DNA of 44,839 nt from Coriobacteriales bacterium (GTDB taxonomy: Bacteria > Actinomycetota > Coriobacteriia > Coriobacteriales > Atopobiaceae). The translations under genes and the position numbers were made by a program. The stretch spans positions 1-44,839 of the forward strand of contig JAQXQO010000035.1 in the NCBI GenBank assembly GCA_029101205.1, written 5' to 3'. Shown here piece by piece: positions 1-7,586 of the stretch. Below the pieces are notes generated by a model. That model was not told where the DNA came from. It ran no database searches and was given only the letters and a program-made list of their open reading frames with translations. Numbering within the stretch: the stretch's first letter is position 1; each line of letters starts with the position of its first letter.

Positions 1-287
1 TGCGCGAAATCCTTGAACTTGCCGTTGGTGCCAACGAAGTCGGTCTCGCAGGTGAGCTCGACCATAGCGGCAACCTTTGCGTCATCAGAGACGTAGACGG
101 CGATGGTACCCTCGTTGGTCTCGCGGCCAGCGCGCTTGACAGCCTTGGCAAGACCCATCTTGCGGAGGACGTCGACGGCCTTATCAAGGTCGCCGTCGGC
201 CTCGACGAGGGCCTTCTTGCACTCCATCATGGGAGAGTCGGTCATCTCGCGAAGCTGCTTCACGAGGGCGGCAGTAATCTGTGCCAT
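1..287 (-). CDS. tsf: Elongation factor Ts, N-terminal part (cut by window edge)
   Basis: Guanine-nucleotide exchange factor that recycles EF-Tu-GDP in the cytoplasm. The visible 95 residues begin [16 protein letters not shown]. They hold the N-terminal UBA-like helical domain with [18 protein letters not shown], close to the family signature, and then the core motif ETDFVGTN. The usual glycines before MMECKKAL are replaced by Asp-Ser-Pro, a small deviation. The ATG at 287 is preceded by a good Shine-Dalgarno (AGGAGG). The C-terminal two thirds lie outside the window. It follows rpsB by 43 nt on the same strand, the near-universal rpsB-tsf order, and is probably transcribed from the rpsB promoter at 1258-1287. 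Identification is firm. Confidence 0.95.
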   Translation of the reverse strand, partial: MAQITAALVKQLREMTDSPMMECKKALVEADGDLDKAVDVLRKMGLAKAVKRAGRETNEGTIAVYVSDDAKVAAMVELTCETDFVGTNGKFKDFA

Positions 288-330
288 GTGAACCTCCTAA
301 AGGGGGTGTTTGGTTGGTTGGAGACGGACG

Positions 331-1116
331 CTACTCGGCCGCAGGAGCCTCAGCGGCAGGAGCGGCGGCCTCCTCGGTCGCGACCGGAGCGGAAGCCTCG
401 CCGGTCTGCATCTCCTCAGCGGTCACCTGAGTCTCGCCGGTACCAGCAAGAACGGCGTCGGCAGCGAGCTCGCACATAAGGGAGACGGAGCGGATGGCGT
501 CGTCGTTAGCGGGCACGCCGTAGTCGATGACGTCGGGGTCGGAGTTGGTGTCGAGCAGTCCGACAACGGGGATGTGCAGACGGTTGGCCTCGCGCACGGC
601 GATCTCCTCGCGCTTGGTATCAACCACAAACAGGGCCTGGGGCAGGCTCTTCAGCTCGCGCACGCCACCGAGGTTGCGCTGCAGCTTCTCGAGCTCCTTG
701 GTCAGGACGGCCTGCTCCTTCTTGGGCAGGGTGGCCATGACGCCGTCGTTCTGCATGGTCTCGAGCTCCTCCATGCGAGAGATGCGGGAGCGCATGGTGA
801 CGAAGTTCGTCAGCATGCCGCCCAGCCAGCGCTGGTTGATGTAGGGCATGTTCGCGCGCTCGGCCTGGGTCTGGATGGGCTCCTGAGCCTGCTTCTTGGT
901 GCCGACGAACAGGATGGTGCCGCCCTTGGCAGCGGTCTCCTTCAGGAAGGTGTAGGCCTTGTCGGCGTCCAGGATGGTCTGCTTCAGGTCGAGGATGTAG
1001 ATGCCGTTGCGCTCGCCGAAGATGTAGGGCTTCATCTTGGGGTTCCAACGGCGGGTCTGGTGACCGTAGTGGCAGCCTGCGTCGAGTAGGGTCTGGATGT
1101 TGATCTTTACAGCCAT
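331..1116 (-). CDS. rpsB: 30S ribosomal protein S2
   Basis: Structural protein of the small ribosomal subunit, needed for S1 association and initiation. The 261-residue product begins MAVKINIQTLLDAGCHYGHQ and contains the S2 signatures GHQTRRWNPKMKPYIFGERN and RWLGGMLTNF. The last 30 or so residues form an Ala/Glu-rich tail, variable in this family and longer than in E. coli. The ATG at 1116 has a strong AGGAGG 8 nt upstream. It is the first gene of an rpsB-tsf operon driven by the promoter at 1258-1287 through a structured leader. No anomaly in the core fold. Confidence 0.98.
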   Translation of the reverse strand: MAVKINIQTLLDAGCHYGHQTRRWNPKMKPYIFGERNGIYILDLKQTILDADKAYTFLKETAAKGGTILFVGTKKQAQEPIQTQAERANMPYINQRWLGGMLTNFVTMRSRISRMEELETMQNDGVMATLPKKEQAVLTKELEKLQRNLGGVRELKSLPQALFVVDTKREEIAVREANRLHIPVVGLLDTNSDPDVIDYGVPANDDAIRSVSLMCELAADAVLAGTGETQVTAEEMQTGEASAPVATEEAAAPAAEAPAAE

Positions 1117-1250
1117 GTGCTAAACCTCCTGTGGTTTGTCCTCCGCGTGAGGTCACTCCCGTCTGACCACCCCTTGCCTGGCTTTGGGCGCAGGGCACCA
1201 CGGTAGACGAGTCGTCACGCGTGTGAAGTATGCCGTGCAGACGCACAGCG
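1117..1250 (-). other. rpsB 5' leader, probable autoregulatory RNA
   Basis: About 135 nt separate the predicted transcription start (near 1250) from the rpsB ATG, long for this compact genome. A 7-bp inverted repeat, CGCGTGA at 1144-1150 and TCACGCG at 1215-1221, can close a stem enclosing most of the leader just upstream of the ribosome-binding site. S2 is known to repress its own operon through the leader in other bacteria. A similar role here is inferred from length, position and the pairing only. Confidence 0.45.
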
Positions 1251-1257
1251 ATTGTGC

Positions 1258-1287
1258 ATTATATCAGCTATGGTGCCCTTGCGCCAA
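1258..1287 (-). promoter_or_regulatory. Promoter of rpsB-tsf
   Basis: On the minus strand a perfect -10 box TATAAT (1258-1263) is preceded, after 18 bases, by TTGGCG (1282-1287), a good -35 for the vegetative sigma factor. It sits in the gap between xerC and rpsB and faces rpsB. Confidence 0.8.
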
Positions 1288-1356
1288 GCTCGCAGGTCCG
1301 CACAGGAGTTCACCACAAATTCACAGTTCCTGCCCAGCAACGCGGCGCACGCGGAC

Positions 1357-2319
1357 TCATCCGCGCGGGTGCGCACGCCGCGTGGCCTCCTTCAGCCTGC
1401 CCACCGAGAGGTGCGTGTAGATCTGGGTGGTCTGCAGGCTCTCGTGCCCCAGGAGCTCCTGCACGCTCCTGAGGTCGGCGCCACCCGACAGAAGCTCCGT
1501 CGCGAACGTGTGCCGCATGGCGTGAGGCGTGACGCCGGAGTCGAGCCCGGCCTGGCGTGCCCGCAGCTCGAACCTGCTGCGCAGTGCCGCCGCCGACATC
1601 CTGCGTCCCCTGGTCGAGACGAACAGTGCGCTCGTGCGCTCCCCCTTCCCGCGCTGGACCAGCTGGGGCCGTCCCTTCTGGACGTAGAGCTCGACCCATC
1701 TGACGCACTCCTGGTACAGGGGCACGATGCGCTCCTTCGAGCCCTTGCCGAAGAGCCTCACCTGCGCGTACTTGCCCGCCTGCACGTCGCCCACGTCCAG
1801 GCGCGACACCTCCGAGATGCGCGCGCCCGAGGCGTACAGCAGCTCCAGCATGGCACGGTCGCGCAGCCCCTCGGCGTCGGTGGTGTCAAACGACTCCAGG
1901 AGGCGCTCCACCTCGGCGTCGGTCAGCGTGGTGGGCAGCGTGCGCGGGACCTTGCGCCCCGAGATGGCCGCCGCGCTGTCCTGCTGCGTGACGCCCTCGC
2001 GCAGCAGCCACCCGTACAGCGTGCGAAGGGAGGACAGGTGCCGGTTTATGCTCTTTGGCGAGTAGCCCGCCTGGCTCATCTGCGCCAGGTAGCCACGCAG
2101 CTGGCGGTGGGTCACCTCCAGCGGCATGATGCCCTCGCGCCCGACCCAGTCCAGGTAGTGCTGCAGGTCGCACGAGTACGACCGCACGGTGTTGTCCGAG
2201 AGGTGCCTGACGCCGCCCAGGTAGTCCAGGAACTCGCCGACCAGCCGCGCAAAGCGCCCCTGCTGGCTGCTGCGCTCCTGCACCTCCTGGACCGCGGCCG
2301 GCTGCTCGTCGCGGCTCAT
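1357..2319 (-). CDS. xerC: Tyrosine recombinase XerC/XerD
   Basis: Site-specific recombinase that resolves chromosome dimers at dif, working with a partner Xer protein. The 320-residue product has an N-terminal SAM-like core-binding domain (about 25-115) and a C-terminal catalytic domain. All six catalytic residues are visible: Arg167 (GARISE), Lys192 (GKGSKER), His266 and Arg269 (HAMRH), His292 (LGHESL) and the nucleophile Tyr301 (QIYTHL). Length is slightly above the usual 295-305 because of a polar N-terminus. Its ATG overlaps the trmFO stop (ATGA), so it is the last gene of rnhB-yraN-comM-dprA-trmFO-xerC. The trmFO-xerC pair matches the Firmicutes trmFO-codV locus, which favours XerC over XerD. 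The stop codon lies in the loop of a perfect 6-bp hairpin (1350-1365). Confidence 0.92.
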   Translation of the reverse strand: MSRDEQPAAVQEVQERSSQQGRFARLVGEFLDYLGGVRHLSDNTVRSYSCDLQHYLDWVGREGIMPLEVTHRQLRGYLAQMSQAGYSPKSINRHLSSLRTLYGWLLREGVTQQDSAAAISGRKVPRTLPTTLTDAEVERLLESFDTTDAEGLRDRAMLELLYASGARISEVSRLDVGDVQAGKYAQVRLFGKGSKERIVPLYQECVRWVELYVQKGRPQLVQRGKGERTSALFVSTRGRRMSAAALRSRFELRARQAGLDSGVTPHAMRHTFATELLSGGADLRSVQELLGHESLQTTQIYTHLSVGRLKEATRRAHPRG

Positions 2320-3650
2320 CGCCGTATCTGCCCAAACAGGTCTTCTCTGCTTTGCACGAGGGCGGCGAAGTCAGCCTTTGCCCTGGTGGCATAGGCGCGG
2401 TAGCGCTCCTGCTTTTTCATGCGCTTGCCCTCCAGGGGCGGAACCAGCCCGAAGTTCACGTGCATGGGCTGGTAGTCCTGGGTTGCGGGGTCTGTGGCGT
2501 AGGCCACCAGGGCGCCGAACGCGCACGTGCGAGGCAGCTGCGGCGCGTCAAGCCCCCTCAGCTCGGCGTAGGTGTTCAGCGCCGCCAGGTACCCCGACGC
2601 GATGGCCTCGGTGTAGCCCTCGGTCCCCGTGATCTGGCCTGCCAGCCTGCAGGACGTGCCCGGAATCTTGAACGTGGCGTCCAGCACGTGCGGGGAGTCG
2701 ACGAACGAGTTCCTGTGCATGACGCCATAGCGGAAGAACTCCGCCCCCTCGAGCCCGGGAATCATGCGGAACACGCGCTTCTGCTCTCCCCAAGTGAGGT
2801 TGGTCTGGAACCCGACCAGGTTGTACGCGGTGCGGTCTGCGTTCTCGGCGCGCAGCTGCACGGCCGCCCATGGCCTGCGCCCGGTGCGCGGGTCGGTGAG
2901 GCCCACGGGCTTCAGCGCGCCGAAGCGCAAAGAGTCCCTGCCCGTGCGCGCCACCTCCTCGACGGGCTGGCAGGCGCAGAACAGGTCGCTCTGCTCGAAG
3001 TCGCGCGCCAGCACGCGCTTTGCGCCCACCAGCTGGTCGTAGAAGTCGTTGTACTCGTCCTTGCTCATGGGACAGTTCAGGTAGTCGCCCGAGCCCGTCT
3101 GGTCGTAGCGCGACTGCGAGAACACGACGGACCTGTCCAGGCTCTGCGCGTCCACCACGGGAGCCGCGGCGTCAAAGAACCACAGGTGGCTACCGCCGAC
3201 CTGCGACGAGATGGCCTGGAACAGCGCGTCGGAGCACAGCGGACCCGCGGCTATGACGCAGGGCCCCTCTGGGATCTGCGTGACCTCGGCGCGCACCAGC
3301 TCGATGAGCGGCTCTTCCTCCACGGCGCGCGTGACCGCCTCGCTGAAGCGGTCGCGGTCCACCGCCAGCGCGCCGCCCGCGGGCACGGAGCACCTCATGG
3401 CCATGTCCAGAAGGCGGCTGCCCGCCGTCCTGAGCTCCCACTTCAGAAGGCCGGCGGCACTCTCCTCGCGCAGGGACTTCAGCGAGTTCGAACACACCAG
3501 CTCGGCCAGCCGGTCCGTGTGGTGCGCCGGCGACTCATGCACGGGCCGCTGCTCGTACAGCCTGACGGGCACGCCCCTGGCAGCCAGCTGCAGGGCGCAC
3601 TCGCTACCCGCCAGTCCGCCGCCGACCACGCTAACCACCACGTCGCTCAC
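2316..3650 (-). CDS. trmFO: tRNA U54 methyltransferase TrmFO (methylenetetrahydrofolate-dependent)
   Basis: Flavoprotein that forms ribothymidine-54 in the T-loop of tRNAs using methylenetetrahydrofolate and FAD/NAD(P)H. The N-terminal Rossmann motif VVGGGLAGSECALQLA binds FAD. Family motifs follow: ELVCSNSLKS, AGGALAVDRDRFS, YLNCPMSKDEY, GFQTNLTWGEQKRVFRMIPG, and GQITGTEGYTEA near the C-terminus. I place the start at the GTG at 3650, seven bases after GGAGG. A GTG at 3668 would add six residues but lacks a ribosome-binding site. About 444 residues, normal for the family. It overlaps xerC by 4 nt and follows dprA by 29 nt. TrmFO is typical of Firmicutes and Coriobacteriia, whereas most Actinomycetes lack it. 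Confidence 0.95.
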   Translation of the reverse strand: MSDVVVSVVGGGLAGSECALQLAARGVPVRLYEQRPVHESPAHHTDRLAELVCSNSLKSLREESAAGLLKWELRTAGSRLLDMAMRCSVPAGGALAVDRDRFSEAVTRAVEEEPLIELVRAEVTQIPEGPCVIAAGPLCSDALFQAISSQVGGSHLWFFDAAAPVVDAQSLDRSVVFSQSRYDQTGSGDYLNCPMSKDEYNDFYDQLVGAKRVLARDFEQSDLFCACQPVEEVARTGRDSLRFGALKPVGLTDPRTGRRPWAAVQLRAENADRTAYNLVGFQTNLTWGEQKRVFRMIPGLEGAEFFRYGVMHRNSFVDSPHVLDATFKIPGTSCRLAGQITGTEGYTEAIASGYLAALNTYAELRGLDAPQLPRTCAFGALVAYATDPATQDYQPMHVNFGLVPPLEGKRMKKQERYRAYATRAKADFAALVQSREDLFGQIRR

Positions 3651-3679
3651 CACAGTACCTCCCGTCACCGCGCCGGCGC

Positions 3680-4999
3680 CTAGGCCCCGGCGTTCTGCTC
3701 GTCGTTCGCAGACATCATACTATGGTCCCCCGCAAAGTCGCCCCGCTCGCCATTCGCCACGGGCCCAGGGCAGGCCTCTCGCTCAGGCAGGCTCCAGCTC
3801 TGTCCCGAGCCGTCGGGCGCTCCGGCTTCTCCCGCGTAGTCCGGCGTGGCTGCGCGCTGTCCACCAGCGCCAGGCGCGTCGCCCACATCCGAGGTCTCGG
3901 AAGGCTGCCAGACCTGCGGGCCCATGGGAGCCGCCCAGGCGTACGAAGGATCCACCTGCTCCGCAGTGTTGGTCGGAACGGTCCCCGAAAGGATATCGCC
4001 TTGCGTCACGGGGGCCTGCGCCTCTTCCCTGTGCGTCTGCGGCCTCCCAAGCGATGGCGCTCCCAGGGGGATGGCGTACGGGTCGTCCAGCCCCTGACGC
4101 TGCCGCGCCCTTCGGAAGTACTTCTCGTACGCGGCCTGCGTCACGGAGTAGCGGCCGTCCAGCAGGTGCACCACCAGTCCCTGGGTCTCGTACTCCGACA
4201 GCGTCGTCATCGTGGTCAGAAGAGCCTGTCCCAGCCGCTCGCTGAGCTCGTCGGCGCGCATCGGCGATGCTATGAGCGCCGATATGACCGCGCTGTTGCC
4301 CTCGTAGTGGTTCTCGACCACCATGCGCAGGGTGTCGTAGTCCAGGCTGATCTGCGTCTGCAGGTCCATCTCGCTGGCTATGATGCTGGCGCCGGTGGCG
4401 ATGAGCGAGTTCGTGCCCTGCGAGTTGGGCGAGAAGATCGAGCCTGGTATGGCGTATATGTTCCTTCCCAGCTGGTTCGCGACCTCGGCGGTGCTCATGG
4501 TCCCGGACTTCAGCCCCGCCTCGGTGACGAAGAGCGAGCGTGACATGGCCGCGATGATGGCGTTCCTGCGCACGAACGTGAAGCGCTGCGGATGCGACTT
4601 CCACGGGCTGATGGATATGACCGCGCCGCCCTTGCGGACCGCGTCGTGGAAGATGTCGCGCGACGTGTCTGGGTAGACCACGTCCGCGCCAGCTCCCGAC
4701 ACGATTATGGTGCGCCCGCCGCTGTCGATGGCCGAGCGCGACGCGGCGTGGTCGCAACCCATGGCCCCGCCGGACACCACCACCAGGTCGCACTCCACGG
4801 CCACGCGCGCAGCCATCTCGGCGACCTCCTGGCCGTAGGGCGTGGCCTTGCGCGCTCCGATGATGCTGATGCACGGCATGTTCAGGCACTCTCGGTCGCC
4901 CACGCCATACAGCACCTTCGGCGCCGATTCCCCCAGGTCCTCCAGGGCCCGCGGGTAGTCTTTCTCCCCGCGGGCGATCTCCCAAGACATCCTTCCCAT
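3680..4999 (-). CDS. dprA: DNA-processing protein DprA/Smf, with long C-terminal tail
   Basis: Single-strand DNA-binding protein that loads RecA on incoming DNA during transformation. The Rossmann-like core spans roughly residues 35-240: GARKATPYG, VSGGAMGCDHAAS, DVVYPDTS, RRNAIIAAMS, KSGTMSTAEVA, YAIPGSI and GTNSLIATGA. The phosphate-binding motif diverges from the usual SGxAxGID form. A winged-helix-like segment follows (about 240-300), then some 140 residues rich in Gly, Ala, Pro, Glu and Gln with no recognisable fold. The N-terminal SAM domain seen in some homologues is short or absent. The ATG at 4999 is chosen because GGGAGG lies five bases upstream; an in-frame ATG at 5023 has none. 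Total about 439 residues. It lies between comM and trmFO in the same operon. Confidence 0.9.
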   Translation of the reverse strand: MGRMSWEIARGEKDYPRALEDLGESAPKVLYGVGDRECLNMPCISIIGARKATPYGQEVAEMAARVAVECDLVVVSGGAMGCDHAASRSAIDSGGRTIIVSGAGADVVYPDTSRDIFHDAVRKGGAVISISPWKSHPQRFTFVRRNAIIAAMSRSLFVTEAGLKSGTMSTAEVANQLGRNIYAIPGSIFSPNSQGTNSLIATGASIIASEMDLQTQISLDYDTLRMVVENHYEGNSAVISALIASPMRADELSERLGQALLTTMTTLSEYETQGLVVHLLDGRYSVTQAAYEKYFRRARQRQGLDDPYAIPLGAPSLGRPQTHREEAQAPVTQGDILSGTVPTNTAEQVDPSYAWAAPMGPQVWQPSETSDVGDAPGAGGQRAATPDYAGEAGAPDGSGQSWSLPEREACPGPVANGERGDFAGDHSMMSANDEQNAGA

Positions 5000-5062
5000 G
5001 GTTCCTCCCGAAATCGTGGTCACGCCCCGGCTCTTGTGTGATACCGAGGCAACGAACGCCAG

Positions 5063-6586
5063 CTACAGAGACGTGCGCGACCTGAACGCGATGGCCACCA
5101 GGACGTCGTCGCGCGTCACCTGGACGTGCTGCTCGAGGTCGGCCACGCTGCGCGCAACCTGCGACAGCCGCGCGATGGCGCGCCCTCCCAGCGCCAGGCG
5201 CTCTGCCGCACCCAGAAACGCGGTCTTTGCCTGGGAGTCGAAGTCGTCCACGAGGCAGTGCCTCCTGTGCGCCTCGTCGTCCGAGGGGTCAGTGCTGTCC
5301 CGCAGCCTCCAGCTTCTGAAGTCCAGCGCATCGAGCACCTCCCGGGCCATCTGGCCGGTGGTCTTGCCCTCCTCGCCCTCGATAACCTTCGAGGAGGTGG
5401 GACGGCAGACATCCACCCTGAGGTCTATGCGATCCATGAGGGGGCCTCCTATGCGCGCCTGGTACTTCTGCACGGCGGAGGCCGGGCAGGTGCAGGGCTG
5501 CCGGGGGTCTCCCAGGTGTCCGCAGGGGCAGGGGTTTGCAGCCGCCACCAGCTGGAACGCGCACGGGAACACGTAGACGCCGTCGGCGCGCACCAGACGC
5601 ACGACGCCTTCCTCCATGGGCTGGCGCAGCGCCTGCAGCACAGACTGTCCGAACTCGGGAAGCTCGTCCAGAAAGAGCACGCCCCGGTGCGCCAGCGACA
5701 CCTCACCGGGCAGCACGGGCCTTCCGCCACCGATGAGCCCCGCGCGCGACACCGAGTGGTGTGGCGACCTGAACGGCCGCTCCCCCGCCATCAGGCCGTC
5801 CAGGGGCTGCCCCGCAACGGAATGCAGAAGAATGGCCTCGTAGGCCTGCTCCTCGCTCAGCCGGGGCAGGATGGTGGGCATGCGGCTGGCCAGCATGGTC
5901 TTTCCCGAGCCCGGTGGCCCCACCATCAGGATGCCGTGCCCTCCCACCGCGGCTATCTGCAGCGCGCGCTTCGCAGGCTCCTGGTCTATGACGTCGGCGA
6001 AGTCCGCCCTGGAGGCTGGCATAGACTCGCCAACGGCGGGCATCCTCTCGCAGGTCTGCGCGGGCAGCGTCGCCACGCCCCGCGGCAGCTGCGCCAGGCT
6101 GTCCATGGCCCTGGCGTCGGGACACCCCCACACGCCGCCCTGCTGCCGCGCTGCGATGACGCACAGCCCCTCGGTCTGTGCCAGGGCCCCATAGGCCACC
6201 ATGCCCCTGGTGGGCAACACGGCCCCGTCCAAGCCCAGCTCGCCCACAAAGAGGCACCCGTCCAAGTCCCTCACGGGTATCTGCCCGGTGCAGGCCAGGA
6301 TGGCCACCGCTATGGGCAGGTCGAACCCCGTGCCGGTCTTTCTGAGGTCTCCCGGCGAGAGGTTTATCGTGATGTGCATCCTGGGCACGGTGAACCCGCA
6401 GGCGCGGATGGCGCAGCGCACGCGGGAGCGCGCCTCCAGCACGGCGGAGTCCGGCATGCCAACCACCGTGAGGCCGGGTATGCCGCCCGAGGCGCTGACC
6501 TCCACGCTGACGGGAACGGCCTCTACGCCGCGCAGCGTGGCGGCATGCACGGCGAACGCGCGCCCGCCCGTCACCTGGGCGCTCAT
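5063..6586 (-). CDS. comM: ComM/YifB-type AAA+ Mg-chelatase-like ATPase
   Basis: Hexameric AAA+ helicase-like protein that promotes branch migration in natural transformation in other bacteria. The 507-residue product has an N-terminal Lon-protease-like domain (about 1-165; GIPGLTVVGMPDSAVLEAR, INLSPGDLRKTGTGFDLPIA). The central ATPase has Walker A GPPGSGKT at about 223-230 and Walker B GVLFLDELPE at about 302-311. A cysteine cluster NPCPCGH...CTCP follows at about 352-367, and then a C-terminal lid domain. The ATG at 6586 overlaps the yraN stop as ATGA, which decides the start over an in-frame GTG/ATG nine codons upstream. Pairing with dprA suggests competence-related use, though both genes are also kept in bacteria not known to be transformable. 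Confidence 0.93.
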   Translation of the reverse strand: MSAQVTGGRAFAVHAATLRGVEAVPVSVEVSASGGIPGLTVVGMPDSAVLEARSRVRCAIRACGFTVPRMHITINLSPGDLRKTGTGFDLPIAVAILACTGQIPVRDLDGCLFVGELGLDGAVLPTRGMVAYGALAQTEGLCVIAARQQGGVWGCPDARAMDSLAQLPRGVATLPAQTCERMPAVGESMPASRADFADVIDQEPAKRALQIAAVGGHGILMVGPPGSGKTMLASRMPTILPRLSEEQAYEAILLHSVAGQPLDGLMAGERPFRSPHHSVSRAGLIGGGRPVLPGEVSLAHRGVLFLDELPEFGQSVLQALRQPMEEGVVRLVRADGVYVFPCAFQLVAAANPCPCGHLGDPRQPCTCPASAVQKYQARIGGPLMDRIDLRVDVCRPTSSKVIEGEEGKTTGQMAREVLDALDFRSWRLRDSTDPSDDEAHRRHCLVDDFDSQAKTAFLGAAERLALGGRAIARLSQVARSVADLEQHVQVTRDDVLVAIAFRSRTSL

Positions 6587-7401
6587 AGCGACCCCGTTCC
6601 CGTGTCGTCCCACTCGAAGGCGCCCACCAGGTGCCGCAGCTGAGCCCTCTGGTTGTCATGCAGGTTCAGGGCTATGACGTCGAAGCGCACCGACGTCAGC
6701 TCGGGGTGCAGCGCCAGGTAATACAGTGCTATGCGCCGGTAGCGCTTCTGCTTTGCCGCGTCGACGGCCAGCTCGGGTATGGCCCCCTCGCATTCGCCAT
6801 GGACATAGCGGGTCTTCACCTCTATGAGGACCGTCTCGTCGTCCTGGCGCGCCACGATATCGGCCTCGCCGAAGGGGCACCGAAAGTTTCGCTGTGACAG
6901 CTGGTAGTCGTGCGCCTCCAGGTAGCGCGAAGCCAGCTCCTCGCCGCGCCTGCCCACCTCGTAGTTCGAGCACCTGCACAGAGGCTTGGTGTGGTCTGTG
7001 GCACGGCTCTTTCGGCAGGGCCCGGACTTTCCCGAGCGCAGGGCATGGTCCACGTCCTGGCGGGGTCCGCCGTAAGATCCCATGGGCTCTTCGGCCCCCC
7101 GGTCCGCGGGTCCGCACGAGTCCTCGTTTCGCCACCCCTCGGGCCCCAGGCAGTCGTTGGGCACATCCTCGGCGCCTGCCTGCGCCGCCGCCCCTCTGCC
7201 CTCGGACTCGTCCTGCTGGTCCCAGCCCTCGTCCTCTGACAGCACTGCTGGCTCGCCCACCCTGGACAGGTTGCACGACTCCTCCGGGCATGGCACATCC
7301 TGGGCACGTTCGTCCTCGCCCCGCACAGTCTCGGTGCGCGGCGCCTTCGCCGCGCCCGTTCCCATGCCACCTGTCCTGCTCCTGGTCCTCTGCTTCCCCA
7401 T
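6583..7401 (-). CDS. YraN/UPF0102 family nuclease-like protein with long N-terminal extension
   Basis: The last 123 residues (about 150-272) are a standard YraN/UPF0102 domain: GRRGEELASRYLEAHDY, the endonuclease-like core GEADIVARQDDETVLIEVKTRY and a helical tail. The fold belongs to the restriction-endonuclease-like superfamily, but its cellular role is unsettled; it is always found near rnhB, comM and dprA. Ahead of it are about 149 residues rich in Gly, Glu, Asp, Arg and Cys with no recognisable domain, more than doubling the usual length of about 120. The ATG at 7401 is chosen because GGAGGAG lies upstream. Internal ATGs (e.g. near 7083) have weak sites, so a shorter product cannot be excluded. 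The stop overlaps comM (ATGA). Confidence 0.75.
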   Translation of the reverse strand: MGKQRTRSRTGGMGTGAAKAPRTETVRGEDERAQDVPCPEESCNLSRVGEPAVLSEDEGWDQQDESEGRGAAAQAGAEDVPNDCLGPEGWRNEDSCGPADRGAEEPMGSYGGPRQDVDHALRSGKSGPCRKSRATDHTKPLCRCSNYEVGRRGEELASRYLEAHDYQLSQRNFRCPFGEADIVARQDDETVLIEVKTRYVHGECEGAIPELAVDAAKQKRYRRIALYYLALHPELTSVRFDVIALNLHDNQRAQLRHLVGAFEWDDTGTGSL

Positions 7402-7586
7402 GCTCTTCTCCTCCCACGAAAGGTGGGGTACAGCATGACAGGGTCCACTTGCACCGAACTTGCCTTTGGCTGGCAGGAAGCCGGCACCAAGCTGGCGCAT
7501 TTGCGCAGATGACTGAGCCCGCCCAGCGCAACCGTTACGGTGCGCATGGCGCGGGCTTGGACATTGGTTCAAATGCTTATGGAAAG
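7402..7586 (-). other. Structured intergenic region between rnhB and yraN
   Basis: This 185-nt gap is unusually long inside a tightly packed operon. It holds an elaborate hairpin at 7516-7557: AGCCCGC/GCGGGCT, CCA/TGG, GCGC/GCGC and ACCG/CGGT stacked with single-base interruptions around a 3-base loop. A smaller one follows at 7495-7506 (GCGCA/TGCGC). A weak CCCAC/GTGGG stem sits next to the yraN ribosome-binding site. No run of T follows, so it is not a canonical terminator. It could be an mRNA-stability or processing element, or a small RNA. No known riboswitch family was recognised. Confidence 0.5.

Noticed and set aside
7402-7500. Cobalamin-riboswitch-like words (GGTGCAAGT followed by CTGT and CTGTA) in the yraN leader, minus strand
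   Set aside because: Only part of the B12-box-like consensus is present, the rest of the aptamer is missing and no B12-related gene follows.
7561-7580. tRNA-like T-arm words (GGTTCAAAT)
   Set aside because: No acceptor stem, D-arm or anticodon arm can be folded around it; the local stem is only CATT/AATG.
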